A stretch of DNA of 64,000 nt, from the NCBI RefSeq assembly GCF_027409185.1, contig NC_084462.1:1984001-2048000 (forward strand). The letters are read 5' to 3'. This DNA is from Cynocephalus volans (Eukaryota; Chordata; Mammalia; Dermoptera; Cynocephalidae). The notes under the pieces are model-generated. The model was not told where the DNA came from. It saw only the letters and a list, made by a program, of their open reading frames with translations, and made no database searches. The position numbers were made by a program, and so were the translations under genes. Shown here one piece after another: positions 29,494 to 40,190 of the stretch. Within the stretch, counting starts at the first letter, position 1, and each line of letters opens with the position of its first letter.

Positions 29494-29606
29494 TAGGGGG
29501 GATCACCACTCCATCTTGGCGATCATTCCCCATCAGTTCATCAATCACATCCTCGTTCTGTACCGTGGCTGCCGAGTCGTCCTGGCACAGAAACTCCCCC
29601 TCCGAT
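29494..29606 (-). pseudogene. Unidentified insert with a coding-like minus frame
   Basis: Sequence of balanced composition sits between two L1 pieces. The minus strand reads without a stop for over 36 codons, with acidic text such as EDVIDELMGND. I do not recognise a parent gene; a processed-pseudogene fragment is one reading, chance another. Confidence 0.25.
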
Positions 29607-29790
29607 TTAACCCTTGTGTATGGACATCTCTGTGTCCACTACCACACAGCTGCAACAAACAGCTTCATACCCAAGGTAATTTGCACATGTGCAAGGTATT
29701 CTCAGGATAAATTCTTTAAGTAGAATTGCTGGCTCAAAGAGTATGTGCGTTCAAAATTTGGTTAGAATTTGCCAGTTGCTCTCCATACAG
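29607..29790 (-). repeat. L1-like relic, reverse
   Basis: GTAGAATTGCTGGCTCAAAG and TTGCCAGTTGCTCTCCATAC resemble reversed L1 ORF2 text. Confidence 0.6.
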
Positions 29791-30540
29791 ACCGCACAGG
29801 CCAATACACCACCACCAACATAGGAGATCCTATTCCTCACGCCTTAGCCATAGGGATTCCTGTGACTAGCTCCAAGCTGTGCCCATGTCCGCGAGATACC
29901 TCTAGCACCTTGCTGTGGAAAATACCTAGAAATCAGGGAGAAATGTAAAATCTTGCAGTCGAAAACCACAGGGCTTATAGAGAAAACAGGGTTGTGGCAC
30001 AACACTCATAAGTTTAGTCAGTGACCCGTAAAGAAAAAGACAAGAACCTAACAGGAAAGGGGACGACAGTTTTACACATGTTAAATGGTTAAGAAATATC
30101 TACACACTCCAAAAAATATAGCACTTGACTGTGACAAAGACCTGAAGTTTGCTGTGAAAATGGGCATTGAGAAGGGAGCACCTTGTGAGTTACTGTGAGG
30201 TAGTAGAAGGAGGGTTATCTGCAAAGTGACAGAAAGTTCTAGTACCAGATGTGGATGGGTGTGACTACTAAAGCATTGGGGGAACTGAGGCAATGGTAGA
30301 TGTTTGGGGTATGTGCACGGGTGTGCTTTGTGTATTCCTACACGTTCATTTCAGCTGAGTGCAGCTTTCTGGATTTGCCTAGTCTTCTCATGGATTCGAG
30401 TAAGTAAATGTGGAATTTGTCTTATGCTCAAATTGTTCCCTAACATAGCAAAAGCACTGGAATAAATTCATGTTTTCAAACAAGTGTTACAGCATGTAAC
30501 TCCAACAAATCAACAAAAAAACTCCCAGCTTCCCACATAG
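29791..30540. other. NOSIP intron 1 stretch with nothing recognised
   Basis: Unique-looking intronic sequence; no exon, promoter or repeat family is seen on either strand. Confidence 0.4.
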
Positions 30541-30554
30541 AAAAATGAGCAGAG

Positions 30555-30735
30555 AGGCCGGCCCGTGGCTCACTCGGTAGAGTGCGGTGCTGATAGCACC
30601 AAGGCCACGGGTTCGGATCCTATATAGGGATGGCCGGTTTGCTCACTGGCTGAGCGTGGTGCTGACAACACCAAGCCAAGGGTTGAGATCCCCTTACCGG
30701 TCATCTTTTTTAAAAAAAAAAAAAAAAGAGAGAAA
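30555..30735 (+). mobile_element. CYN-type dimeric SINE with 15-bp target duplication
   Basis: GGCCGGCCCGTGGCTCACTC to CCGGTCATC plus A-run. GAAAAATGAGCAGAG lies on both sides. Confidence 0.94.
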
Positions 30736-30779
30736 GAAAAATGAGCAGAGGATAGGAAAAGGGAGAAGAAACTCAAAAG

Positions 30780-31440
30780 CCTACCAAACTTATGAAAAGA
30801 CGCTCAAACTCTCTTCTAATGAAAACTATAGTGACATATTATTTCACACTTATCGTGTTGGCAGGTGAAGCTTTGAAAGCTGGGTAATTCCAAGGCTTGG
30901 TGGGGTTGTGGGGGTCACAGGGACCGTTGGGCAATGCTGGTGGGAGTGTGGACAGGCTCAGCCACCCTGGAACACACGCTGGTGGTACTTTGGTAAAAGA
31001 AGTGTGTACAATTCTGCATTCAGGAGATATTCTGCATTCTCAGAGATATCCATGAGGGGGACTATAGGAGGATGTTCACAGCAGTGTTATTTATACTGGA
31101 GGGAGTCAAAGGCCACTGAATGTCTTCCCTGGGAGAACAAAGAGTAAAACGTGGTGACTGATCATTACGGGAGACTACCTGGCCATGAAATGCAACAGAC
31201 TAGCATAGTGAAAAAGGTGAAAAGAGTAACTAAAGCAAGAACTCAATACCATGTATGTAAATGAAATCTACAGGTGCACGAAATGACATTTTAGAGAGCA
31301 TCTACAAACAAAAGGCTGCACATTACACATCTTAGAGTAGCTGCCCACGTAGGGAAGGGAACAGAGTAGAGGCTAGAGATAAGCACAAGGTAAACAAAGG
31401 AAACAACGGCCGGGGAGGGGAGGGTTGTTACATGGATCAG
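30780..31440 (+). repeat. L1 (HAL1/L1M-like) relic
   Basis: CTGGTGGGAGTGTGGACAGG, GCAGTGTTATTTATACTGGA and CTACCTGGCCATGAAATGC follow old L1 3' order. Confidence 0.7.
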
Positions 31441-31499
31441 CAACCTGCAGAGGATTTGCAGCATGACTTTCTGCCTGGCCGTGAGTGCAAGGTTGGTTC

Positions 31500-31650
31500 C
31501 CCACTCCTTAAGGTGACCCTGGGCTGCCCATTTCCTTTCTCTGAGCCTCAGTTTCCTTTCGTGAAAAATGGGGATATAGTTTTTGTACTTGGAGTGCTGT
31601 GAAGACTAAATGAGATCATGCTCAGAGCCCAGCACGTGGGAACGATTTTC
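31500..31650 (+). repeat. MIR relic
   Basis: CTCTGAGCCTCAGTTTCC, AAAAATGGGGATATAG and AAATGAGATCATGCTCAGAG are MIR 3' sequence. Confidence 0.75.
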
Positions 31651-31854
31651 TCCTGCGGCCACAGGCAAGTAGGATCCAGAAGCTGGGGCAGGGGCGGCAC
31701 AGCCATGGGTCCCACAAATGTAAAAAGCAGCTTCATCTATCGCCCCCTTCTGGTTACTTTAAAACCTTGCCTTTCACATTCAACACCTGCAACACAAACT
31801 TCTTAGAGCTATAGATCTCTCTCTCCCCCTACTGGCTTTCTTCTCCTCAGAAGC

Positions 31855-32030
31855 CATTTTTTAATTTTAGGTATATAGAATACATAGAATAAATGCACAG
31901 ACCTTTACAGACCTTTGCATTTTGACAAATGTATACAACCTCATAACCAGCACCCTAATCGAGATACAGAACACTTATGTGACCCTAGAAAGCTCCCTCA
32001 CGCCTCTTTCCAGTCAGTGTGCCCCCGAAG
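31855..32030 (-). repeat. L1 3'-end relic, reverse
   Basis: TGCATTTTGACAAATGTATAC and CCTAATCGAGATACAGAACA-type text is common in reversed L1 ends. Confidence 0.65.
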
Positions 32031-32496
32031 AGGCCACAGTGCTGTTTACAGAAGCTGAACTTGATGAAATACCCCAACTTGCCCCCTGGCCCCCTCCACC
32101 CACCAGGCCCTACCTCCGACTCCCCTGCTACCCCAAGCTTCTGGAGTAAGTGTCCAGCACTGCCTCCCCTCCTCACCTGCCACCCATGCCCAGGCCTGCC
32201 CCCGCTTTCCCTCCAGTCCCTGCAGTTGCCACTCATGTAGGTCGCATTGACCTCCTCATGGACAAATTCCCTGCTCTATTCTTAGTTGTCAACTGCCTTG
32301 ACCCCTCTGCGGTATTTGGCATTTGGAGCCTCTGCCTTCCCAGAGACAAGCTGGCTGGGTGTCTCAAGGCCAAGAACTGAGATTTCTACATGTATGGGGA
32401 AACTTTCCCTCCAAGAGTGGGAGGAAAGATATAGAGGGGGTATTTCTTCAGTTCGCAACAACCTGAGACTTAGAAGTGAAGCCATTTGACTAGAGC

Positions 32497-32690
32497 TGTG
32501 GTTCTCAAAGTGAGGTCCAGGGTCCCTGGGGGGTCCCTAAGATACTTTCAGGGAATCCACAAAATTATTTCCATAATAATACTAACATGTCGTTTGCTTT
32601 TGTTCTTCTTATTCTCTCATGAATGTACAGTGGAGTTTTCCAGAGGCTGCATGACATGTGAGGATGTCATTGCTCTGACCGTTAAACCAA
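32497..32690 (+). repeat. hAT-like DNA transposon relic, same family as 28614-29080
   Basis: GTGGTTCTCAAAGTGAGGTC, CCATAATAATACTAACATG and GTACAGTGGAGTTTTCCAG match the family at 28.6 kb in order. Confidence 0.7.
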
Positions 32691-32724
32691 ATGTGTGTTT
32701 GTGCATTCTTTCTTGGGTTTTAAA

Positions 32725-33060
32725 AAGGTATCTTATAATGCAAAGGGAAAGAAACCAGGCACAAAAAGCTAAATATTATATGACTCCATTAATAGGAAAT
32801 GTCTAGAATAGGCAAATCCTGAGACAGAAGGTAGATTAGTGATTGCCATAGGCTAGCGGGGAGGGGAAGGAATGGGAAGTCACTGTTAATGGGCACAGGG
32901 TTTATTTTGGGGGTGATGAAAATGTTCTGGAATCAGAAAGTGACAATTGTTACACAACATAGTGAAGATACTAAAGCCCACTGAACTGTACACTTATGTG
33001 GGTAAATTTCATGATATGTGCATTCTAGCACCAATAACATTTTTTAATGTCTCAGTTTTA
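32725..33060 (+). repeat. L1 3'-end relic
   Basis: ATATTATATGACTCCATTAA, GGTGATGAAAATGTTCTGG and CTGAACTGTACACTTATGTG are the classic L1M 3' end. Confidence 0.85.
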
Positions 33061-33080
33061 ATTTCTGATATGGCAGATTT

Positions 33081-33215
33081 TTGGGGGGGCGGGGGGGAGT
33101 TGGCCCTTAGTTATCAGCACCATGCTCTAACCATCTGAGCTAACCAGCCAGCCCTTGATACTGCAAGTTGTTTTTTTTTTTTTGGAGGCTGGCCGCTGCG
33201 AGGATCCAAACCTGA
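33081..33215 (-). mobile_element. Two truncated CYN-type SINE fragments
   Basis: 33081-33153 ends GAGCTAACCAGCCAGCCC; 33167-33215 starts with a T-run and GGAGGCTGGCCGCTGCGAGG. TGATATGGCA recurs on both sides of the pair. Confidence 0.7.
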
Positions 33216-33479
33216 TATGGCAAGTATTGATTGATGTAACTCACATAAACAAAAGTTCTCCCGAAAACTCAATGATTTTTAAGATCCTCAAACCAAAAAG
33301 CATGAGAACCTCTGTCCAAGTGTTAAAGAGTTGCCAGGTGGCAAGGCCAGGGTTTCGAAACTCCAGAAGCTGAGCTTTCACCCACCAAGCTATATTGTCT
33401 CCTCAGTAAGGCCAATTTCAAAATAGAAAACAGAACGACTGCCATCTGCTGTCACCAGCATTTCAGATAGGAAACAGCC

Positions 33480-33600
33480 AACACCAGCTATTGTTTAGCA
33501 TCATGCCCACCTTACAGAGGAGGAAACAGGGTCACAGAATCTCTCTACTAGGAAGTAGCAGAGCCAGGATTTGAACCCAGGCAGCCAGGCTCAGGAGCCT
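33480..33600 (-). repeat. MIR relic, reverse
   Basis: CCACCTTACAGAGGAGGAAAC, AGCAGAGCCAGGATTTGAAC and CCAGGC follow reversed MIR order. Confidence 0.8.
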
Positions 33601-33667
33601 CCCTCTTAACCAGGTGACAACTGTCAGTCCCCCCAGGAAGGTCACAATCTGAGAATAAAGGCCAACT

Positions 33668-33777
33668 TCTTTCTTTCTTTTTTTTTTTTTCTGGTGGCTG
33701 GCTGGTATGTGGATCCAAACCCTTTACCTCAGTATTATAACACTGTGCTCTAACCAACTGAGCTAACTGGCCAGGCC
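33668..33777 (-). mobile_element. CYN-type monomeric SINE
   Basis: T-run, GGTGGCTGGCTGGTATGTGG to GAGCTAACTGGCCAGGCC. Confidence 0.88.
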
Positions 33778-34461
33778 TAACCTGTTCTTTTCTTTGTACA
33801 AAGTCTTCGAAATCCAGAGTACATTTTACTCTTTAAGTACATCTCAATAACTCAGATGCTAAATTTCATTGCAGATACTTGACCTGTATCTAGGTTTCAT
33901 AAAATTTACAGTTGCATACTAAGATTCCCATGCTCAGATTGCTTCAGACAGACTTAAAAAGTTTTCCAATAATTGAATCAAGGATCAGAGTTTAAATTTA
34001 AATTAATTAAAATGAAATAAAATTAAAAATTTGGTCCCTCAGTGATTCTAGCCACATATCAAAGTGCTCCATGGCCTCTTGGGACTAGCACTACTGTACT
34101 GAGCAGTGCAAAGAGCGCAGTACTAAGATGGCAAGACTTTTTAAAAACACGCCCACAGTGTGTAAAAATATTCATAATTCCTTACCATCATCTCCCATCC
34201 AGCTGTTCAAATTGCCCTGATTATCTCCCAGCTGTCTTCTTCTGCAGTCAGATTGTTTGAATCCTGAGCCAGTGGTTCTTAACCTTTGGCAGGGTCAGAG
34301 ATCCTTCAAGAACCTGAAAGAGGCTACAGACCCTCTCCCTAGAATGGTGTGTGTCACATAGACCACTGTAAGCCATCGCAGAGGGGCAGAGGTCTCTGTG
34401 CTAAAGAGACCCAAAGGGTTAATTACACTCAACAAAATCACAGACAGAAATGTGACCCGTA

Positions 34462-34561
34462 GGGCTGGCCCATGGCTCACTTGGGAGACTGTGGTGCTAA
34501 TAACACCAAGCCAAGGGTTAAGATCCCCTTATTGGTCATCTATTAAAAAAAAAAAAAAAAA
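34462..34561 (+). mobile_element. CYN-type SINE, short recombinant form
   Basis: Head GGGCTGGCCCATGGCTCAC passes through AACACCAAG straight into the right-monomer tail AAGGGTTAAGATCCCC and TGGTCATC, skipping one monomer length. ATGTGACCYGTAG flanks both sides. Confidence 0.9.
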
Positions 34562-34639
34562 GATATGTGACCTGTAGAAAGCACTAAAAAGAGAGTTCCT
34601 TAAGAGTGTAGTAAGCATCAGATTTTCGATTAATAATGG

Positions 34640-34800
34640 CTCACATTTATTTAAGAGATGCCAGGAACTGGGCCCTGTTCTAAGCATTTTACACATATTA
34701 ACTCAGCCAAATACCACAACCGAAATTGTTGCTACAAACGTGGAAACAGAGGCATGGAAAAGATGCCCAAGGTTATGCAGCTTAGTGAGTCATGCAGCTG
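34640..34800 (-). repeat. MIR relic, reverse
   Basis: CTGTTCTAAGCATTTTACAC, AACTCAGCCAAATACC and GGAAACAGAGGCATGGAAA are reversed MIR text. Confidence 0.7.
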
Positions 34801-34830
34801 ACTTTGACCCAAGCATCTGAATCTGTAGCC

Positions 34831-34973
34831 TTTTTTTTTTTTTTTTGTCTTTTTCGTGACCGGCACTCAGCCAGTGAGTGCACCGGCCATTCCTATATAG
34901 GATCCGAACCCGCGGCGAGAGTGTCGCTGCGCTCCCAGTGCCGCACTCTCCCGAGTGTACCACGGGCTCGGCC
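34831..34973 (-). mobile_element. CYN-type SINE, GGCCGAGCCC subtype, 15-bp target duplication
   Basis: T-run, CGTGACCGGCACTCAGCC to CACGGGCTCGGCC. CTGAATCTGTAGCCT flanks both sides. Confidence 0.95.
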
Positions 34974-35439
34974 CTGAATCTGTAGCCTTGATCATCCACT
35001 TTGCCACCTGACTACAGGTGGCCTCAGGCACTGTGCTGGACTCTTGGAGTAGATGGCACAGCTAGTGTGCACCCTGTCTTCCCCTGGAAATACTATCCCC
35101 TTCTTCCTCCCAGGTTCCATCAAGGCGTGCCTCCTCTGAGAAGCCTGACTCTCCAGGGTTAGTTAGGTTCTCCTTGTGCTTGACAATGCCCTGAACTGCC
35201 TTCATTATAGCCCCATCCCCCTGTATTTTCCACTCCTGGATGGCAGGGACGGGGTTGGACTCCAGTCTGGGACCCAGCATTGCCAGGCACCTGCGAGGAC
35301 CCAGAGATGTCATGATAGGATCAGTTAAATACCTTCAACCCTATGGCTGTGGAGAGGTGTATTATCAATGAACTAATCACCCAGCCAACCAATATATTAA
35401 TCACAAAAGCACTAAAAGTATAGAAATCATCTCCTTCAA

Positions 35440-35570
35440 GCGCTTTTGTATCAGGCCCTGTGGGGAGCACTTTACACGTTTGAACACATTCGGTCCTCAT
35501 GACAAGCTCCCCAGGTTGGCCCCATTTTATAGTTGAGAGATGGAGGCCCAGAGAGATTGGTGTCTTCTCA
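35440..35570 (-). repeat. MIR relic, reverse
   Basis: GGGGAGCACTTTACACGTTT and CCCATTTTATAGTTGAGAG with GGCCCAGAGAGATT. Confidence 0.65.
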
Positions 35571-35882
35571 GTCTGTTCCTTGACAGACCGGCACAGAGGA
35601 GCTTTTTAAAATGGAATTTTGATTAAGTCGCTCTTTTAAACAGTTTTTTGGACATGGCTCAAGATAAAAACCAAACTGCTCGGACAATAAGTATAGAAGG
35701 AGTGATAGGAGAACCACCGTTTTGCAACCTCTGATGAAATAGTTGGCTCAAGCAGTGATTGTCTATGGATGCCATTAAGAGAGAGGCTGATGGGGACTGG
35801 ATATTGACAAGGTTCTTTCCTACTAGAAAAGAGAAAGACATAGCTTTACAATGGCAGGTTTCAGCTGCTTCCACCTGTTTCA

Positions 35883-36242
35883 GTCTGCTTGAGCTGCCAT
35901 AACAAAATACCACAGACTGGATAGCTCAAATGACAGACATTTCCTTACAGTTCTGGAGGCTGGAAGTCCAAGATCAGGGTGATAGCATGGTGGGTTCTGG
36001 TGAAGGCCCTCTTCCTGGTTTGCAGATGGCAGCCTTCTGTGACCTCACGTGGTGAAGAAAGAGCTCTCTGGCGTCTCCTCCTCTTATAAGGACACCATTC
36101 CCATCAGATTAGGGCCCCATCCTATGACCTGATTTTACCTTAATTACTTCTTTAATGGCCCTACCTCCACATACAGTCACATTGGGGGTTAAGGCTTCCA
36201 CATATGAATTTGGGGGGAGGCACAAACATTCAGCCTATGATG
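35883..36242 (-). repeat. MaLR-type LTR relic (ERVL-MaLR), reverse
   Basis: CATAACAAAATACCACAGAC near one end, TTCTGGAGGCTGGAAGTCCA, CTTATAAGGACACCATTCCC and CCACATATGAATTTGGGG are the reversed order of an MLT1/MST-type solo LTR. No coding retroviral sequence is seen. Confidence 0.75.
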
Positions 36243-36414
36243 CCACCTGGAGCACAATCACCCCCCCAATCAATCTCACCATCCCTGAAAGTGGGACAAC
36301 CTGGCATTATGCAACATGAAGGTACCAGCTCTGATGTAATTATCCCCAAAACACTGAACCAAAATTTAATCAAGCTTTCAATTTAATTTCCTGATTCTAG
36401 GAAGTCAGGGGATA

Positions 36415-36665
36415 TAGCAGGGATCAATAAAAAAAGGGCCAGATAGTAAATATTTTCTTTCTTTCTTTCTTTTTTTATTAGATAGTAAATATTTTCAACT
36501 TGCAGGCCATATAGTGCCTGTAAGAACTACTCAACTCTCCCTTTATAGCATAAAAGCAGTCACAGACAGGATATAAACAAGTGGGCATGGCTATGTGCCA
36601 ATAAAACTTCATTTATGGATGCTGACATCTGAATAACTTATGATTGTCAGGGGTCACAAACTTTA
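36415..36665 (-). repeat. Old DNA-transposon-like repeat (CCAATAAAACTTCATTTATG type)
   Basis: GGGCCAGATAGTAAATATTT, TGTGCCAATAAAACTTCATT and TCAGGGGTCACAAACTTT are the reverse of the family at 12056. A CTTT-rich patch with a duplicated TAGATAGTAAATATTTTC lies at 36440-36500. Confidence 0.65.
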
Positions 36666-37340
36666 TTCTTCTTTTGATTTTTTCCAGTTATTTAAAAATG
36701 TTAAAAACCATTCTTAGTTTACAGCCTGTACAAAAATAGTTGGTGGTTATAAAAATCAGATACCTGATAAGGGAACTATATCTAGGATACATAAAAAAAA
36801 CTTACAACTCAATAATAAAAAGACAAATAAACCCAATTTAAAAATGGCAAAGGATTAGAATAGACATTTCTCCAAAGAAGATATACAAATGGCCAATAAA
36901 CACATGAAAAGATGCTCAATATCATTAGTCGTGAAGGAAAAGCAAACAAAACCACAATGAGTTACCAGTTCACACCCACTAGGATGACTACAATAAAAAG
37001 GACAGAAAATAATAAGTGTTGGTGAGGATGTGGAGAAATTGGAAACTTCATACATTGCTGCTGGGAATGTAAAATGGTGTAGCCACTTTGGAAAAGTCTG
37101 GCAGTTCCTCAAAAGGTTAAACATAGAGTCACCATTTGACCCAGCAATTCTGCTTCCAATAGGAATAGAAACATATGCCCACACAAGAACTTGTATACAA
37201 ATGATAGTAACAGCATTCTTTGCAATAGCCAAAAAAGTTGGAACAACCCAAATGTCCATCAAATGACGAATGGATAAACAAAATGTGGTATATCCCATAC
37301 AGTGGAATATTATTCAGCCTTAAGAAGAGTGACACAAAAG

Positions 37341-37426
37341 GGTTAGCTTGGTTAGTTAGAGCAAGATGTTATAACACCAAAGGTCAAGGGTTCGGATCCC
37401 TGTACTGGCCAGCAAAAAAAAAAAAA
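37341..37426 (+). mobile_element. CYN-type monomeric SINE in L1
   Basis: GGTTAGCTTGGTTAGTTAGA to TGTACTGGCCAGC plus A-run. Confidence 0.88.
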
Positions 37427-37749
37427 GAATGAGGTACTGATTCATGCTACAACAGGGATGAACCTTGACAATATTATGCTGAATGAAAGAAGCCAGTCAG
37501 AAAAACATTTATGTGAAATGTCCAGATTAAACAAATCCACAGAGCTAGAAAGTAGATTAATAGCTGCGTAGGGCTGGGGGTGGGAAAGACTGGGAGGAAA
37601 TGGGGCGTGACTAGTCTATTCATGACTGACAGGGACGTTTCTTTTTGGGTGATGAAAATGTTCTAAAATTGATAAGACTGATGGTTGCATAGCTCTATGA
37701 ATTATACTAGAAACCACAGAATTAAGCACTTTATGTTTCTTTTCTTTTA

Positions 37750-37840
37750 TTTTTTGGCAGCTGGCCAGAACAGGAGTCGAATCCTGGACCTTGGTGTTAT
37801 CAGCATCATGTTCTAACCAAATGAGCTGACCAGCCAGCCC
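37750..37840 (-). mobile_element. CYN-type monomeric SINE in L1
   Basis: TTGGCAGCTGGCCAGAACAG to GAGCTGACCAGCCAGCCC. Confidence 0.88.
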
Positions 37841-37855
37841 TTGAATTGTACATTT

Positions 37856-37956
37856 TATTTTATTTTTGGTAGCTAGCCCATATGGGGCAGGGATCCGAAC
37901 CTGCAACCTTGGTGTTATAAGGCTCTGCTCTAACCAACTGAGCTAACCAGCCAGAC
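37856..37956 (-). mobile_element. CYN-type monomeric SINE in L1, adjacent to previous
   Basis: TTGGTAGCTAGCCCATATGG to GAGCTAACCAGCCAGAC. The words TTGAATTGTACATTTTA and TGAATTGTGCACTTTA on each side suggest a second insertion into almost the same site. Confidence 0.85.
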
Positions 37957-38302
37957 TGAATTGTGCACTTTAAGTGGGTAAACTATATGTTATGTGAATT
38001 ATATCTCATAAAGCTGATTTATTTTATAAAAAGGTGACTGGCAGGATTTGACTTTGGGCTGCAGACTGTAGTTAGCTGACTCCTGGCATGGAAGGACAAG
38101 TGAAATGACCACAAAAAAAGCAAAAAGACGAATTCAGATGGTGGAATGATCAACAGAATAATTGACCCAGTTTCTTTAATGAATCAATTACACCAAGAAA
38201 AAAACAGGGTGAAATGGAGGGGTGACTGTTCCAAATTAAGAGAGATTTAAGAGACATAACAGAAGTCACTTGACCAGATCCTGATTCAATCAAGTCAACA
38301 GT

Positions 38303-38483
38303 TTTGTTTTGTTTTGTTTTGTTTTTTTAAAAGATGACCGGTAAGGGGATCTTAACCCTTGACTTGGTGTTGTCAGCACCACGCTCAGCCAGTGAGCAAA
38401 CCGGCCGTCCCTATATGGGATCCGAACCAGGGGCCTTGATGTTATCAGAACCGCACTCTCCCGAGTGAGCCATGGGCTGGCCC
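38303..38483 (-). mobile_element. CYN-type dimeric SINE
   Basis: GTTTT-rich tail, GATGACCGGTAAGGGGATC to GAGCCATGGGCTGGCCC; followed by an 18-base T-run. Confidence 0.93.
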
Positions 38484-38566
38484 TTTTTTTTTTTTTTTTT
38501 TTAAAAGCATTTTTGAGACACTGGATTTGAACATGGACCAAAGTAATGGATAATATTCTAGAATTA

Positions 38567-38653
38567 GGGCCAGCCCATGGCTCACTTGGGAGAGTGTGGT
38601 GCTGATAACACCAAGTCAAGGGTTAAGATCCCCTTACCGGTCATCTTTTAAGG

Positions 38654-38673
<20 letters not shown>
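38567..38673 (+). mobile_element. CYN-type SINE, short recombinant form
   Basis: GGGCCAGCCCATGGCTCAC through AACACCAAG to TCAAGGGTTAAGATCCCC and CCGGTCATC; A-run then (AT)n to 38693. ATTCTAGAATTA flanks both sides. Confidence 0.92.
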
Positions 38674-38689
<16 letters not shown>

Positions 38690-38774
38690 TATATTCATTC
38701 ATTCTAGAATTATGGTTGCTTTTGTAAAGTGCTATAATGGTATTGTGGTCATGTAAGAAAATATTCCCGGTTTG

Positions 38775-39235
38775 TACACTTGCATCTTGTTAAATAAAAT
38801 TTATAGGAGGCCATTGGATTGGACTAGGCCCAACGGACCAAACCAAAATAGTCACTCATGTTAAAGTTCCAAGCTACGAAGCAGGAACTAAGTTGTTTAT
38901 CTGACTTTCTGAGAAATCAGGAGAGAGATAGGTAATAGCCAAATTCCTATACAGGCCAGTTTTAGCCAGCATGGTAAGAAAGTCCACTCTGCTTTAACCT
39001 TTAACTTTGAAATAACCAATATGCTCTTTGTTTTCTTTCCGCTTTCCATAGCCCTTTTCTGTCTATAAAAAACCCAACTTCTGGCTGGCCGGTTAGTTCA
39101 GTTGGTTAGAGCACAGTTATAACACCAAGGTCAAGGGTTCAGATCCTGTACCGGCCAGCCCCCCCCCAAAAATAAAACAAACAAAAAACCCCAACCTCCT
39201 CTGAGGCTCAGCACAACATTCATTCTAATTTACAG
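38775..39235 (+). repeat. LTR-like relic (class I ERV type), split by a SINE
   Basis: Starts TTGTACACTTGCATC-like and runs through AGGAGGCCATTGGATTGG and CAGGCCAGTTTTAGCCAGC to a TATA-like TCTATAAAAAACCC and a CCTCTGAGGCTCAGC end. No internal retroviral genes are present. Confidence 0.5.
39081..39183 (+). mobile_element. CYN-type monomeric SINE, closest to its tRNA ancestor
   Basis: GGCTGGCCGGTTAGTTCAGT, TTGGTTAGAGCACAG, GGTTCAGATCC and CCGGCCAGCC read like a tRNA-Ile gene body. AAAAACCCAACTT / AAAAACCCCAACCT flank it. Confidence 0.92.
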
Positions 39236-40042
39236 AATGAGGTATTGCCCAACTCTAAAACCGCAAATCAAAGGCAATTAACATCTTTCAGCTAAATTTG
39301 TTGCAATTTTGTCTTCTGATAATTCTGAGGCAGTTAGGGGTGAAATGTCATGATGACTAGGATTTGCTTTAATATCTTTAAGTTAAAAAACATACATTCA
39401 GTAAATGTGGAAAAAATATTAATAATTGGTAAATCTGAGCGATAGGGATTTTTATCCTATTCTCTCACTTTTATATGTTTGGACATTTTCATAATGAAAC
39501 ATTGAAATAAAACTGCTTTAATGACCCTTCAAGCCCCAAATTCACACCGAATCAGCAGTACAAACAGGATGACAATCTGGACTGCCTGACTCCAAAAAAG
39601 GAAAACGTCAAACCCTACATCACCTCCTAGAGGGAGGGGCTGTCAAAAAAAAATGCAGGGAAGGCGACGGCGGGCGACTGTGCAATGCAGCACCACCCGC
39701 TCTCTCTATCACAGTCTGGGAAACTGTGGAGACCAGGAAAAGGATCCTCCTTTCTCAACTCCCACTCCTCAGACCCCCAGGAGTCTCCGTCCTCTCCTTC
39801 CCCTGGAACCCCCCGGCCCATCAGTACAACTCTCAGGAGAACTGCTTGATGCACTGTCGGGTACTTCCAGGGGATGCTGGGAAACGTAGTTCGGCTTCAA
39901 ACATGGGGCGCCCAGAGAGCTCTATTAATGACTGACAGGTAATCGAGAATCCGAAATCATCCGGTCTTCCTTAGGACTCCTGGCCTCAAGCCTGCGGGAA
40001 GGTAATTCTAGCAACACTATCCCTCCACTGCCTGGAACTCAC

Positions 40043-40190
40043 CTCACAACCGACTCGTCTTTCCTTTGTCGTTCTTCAACTCTGCCCTACACCGGAAAGG
40101 AGCACGGTTTCCCCTCTCCGCTCCGCCCACTTCCGCCTGGCAGAAGAGAACGGAAGTAGAGCTGCCCCTAGTTGCGGAGGTGCCTCGCCT
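40043..40190 (-). other. NOSIP: NOSIP non-coding first exon and core promoter (inferred)
   Basis: On the minus strand a donor TTGTGAG|GTGAGTTCC lies at 40043. Upstream are several ETS-type sites (CGGAAG at about 40093, 40135 and 40150). Joined to the first coding exon this puts A at -3 of the ATG, a good context. The start site is approximate. Confidence 0.6.

Larger units (their letters stand above)
36730..38030 (+). repeat. L1 ORF2-to-3'-end relic, split by three SINEs
   Basis: CATTTCTCCAAAGAAGATAT, AAATGGCCAATAAACACATG, GGTGAGGATGTGGAGAAATT and GGTATATCCCATACAGTGGA are canonical L1 ORF2 C-terminal text. Confidence 0.9.
38120..39530 (+). repeat. Old L1M-like 3' relic split by SINEs and an LTR-like block
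   Basis: Pieces such as CAAGTCACTTGACCAG-type text near 38265, GGTATTGTGGTCATGTAAG at 38738, GGGTGAAATGTCATGATG at 39339 and AGTAAATGTGGAAAAAATAT at 39400 seem to belong to one element. Assignment to L1M is tentative. Confidence 0.5.

Noticed and set aside
35883-36242. Remains of a coding endogenous retrovirus
   Set aside because: Only LTR-like sequence is seen here and at 62285-62755; no gag, pol or env frames are present.
39081-39160. Possible tRNA-Ile gene
   Set aside because: A and B boxes are recognisable, but the acceptor stem pairs poorly, an A-rich tail and a target duplication follow, so it is a SINE.
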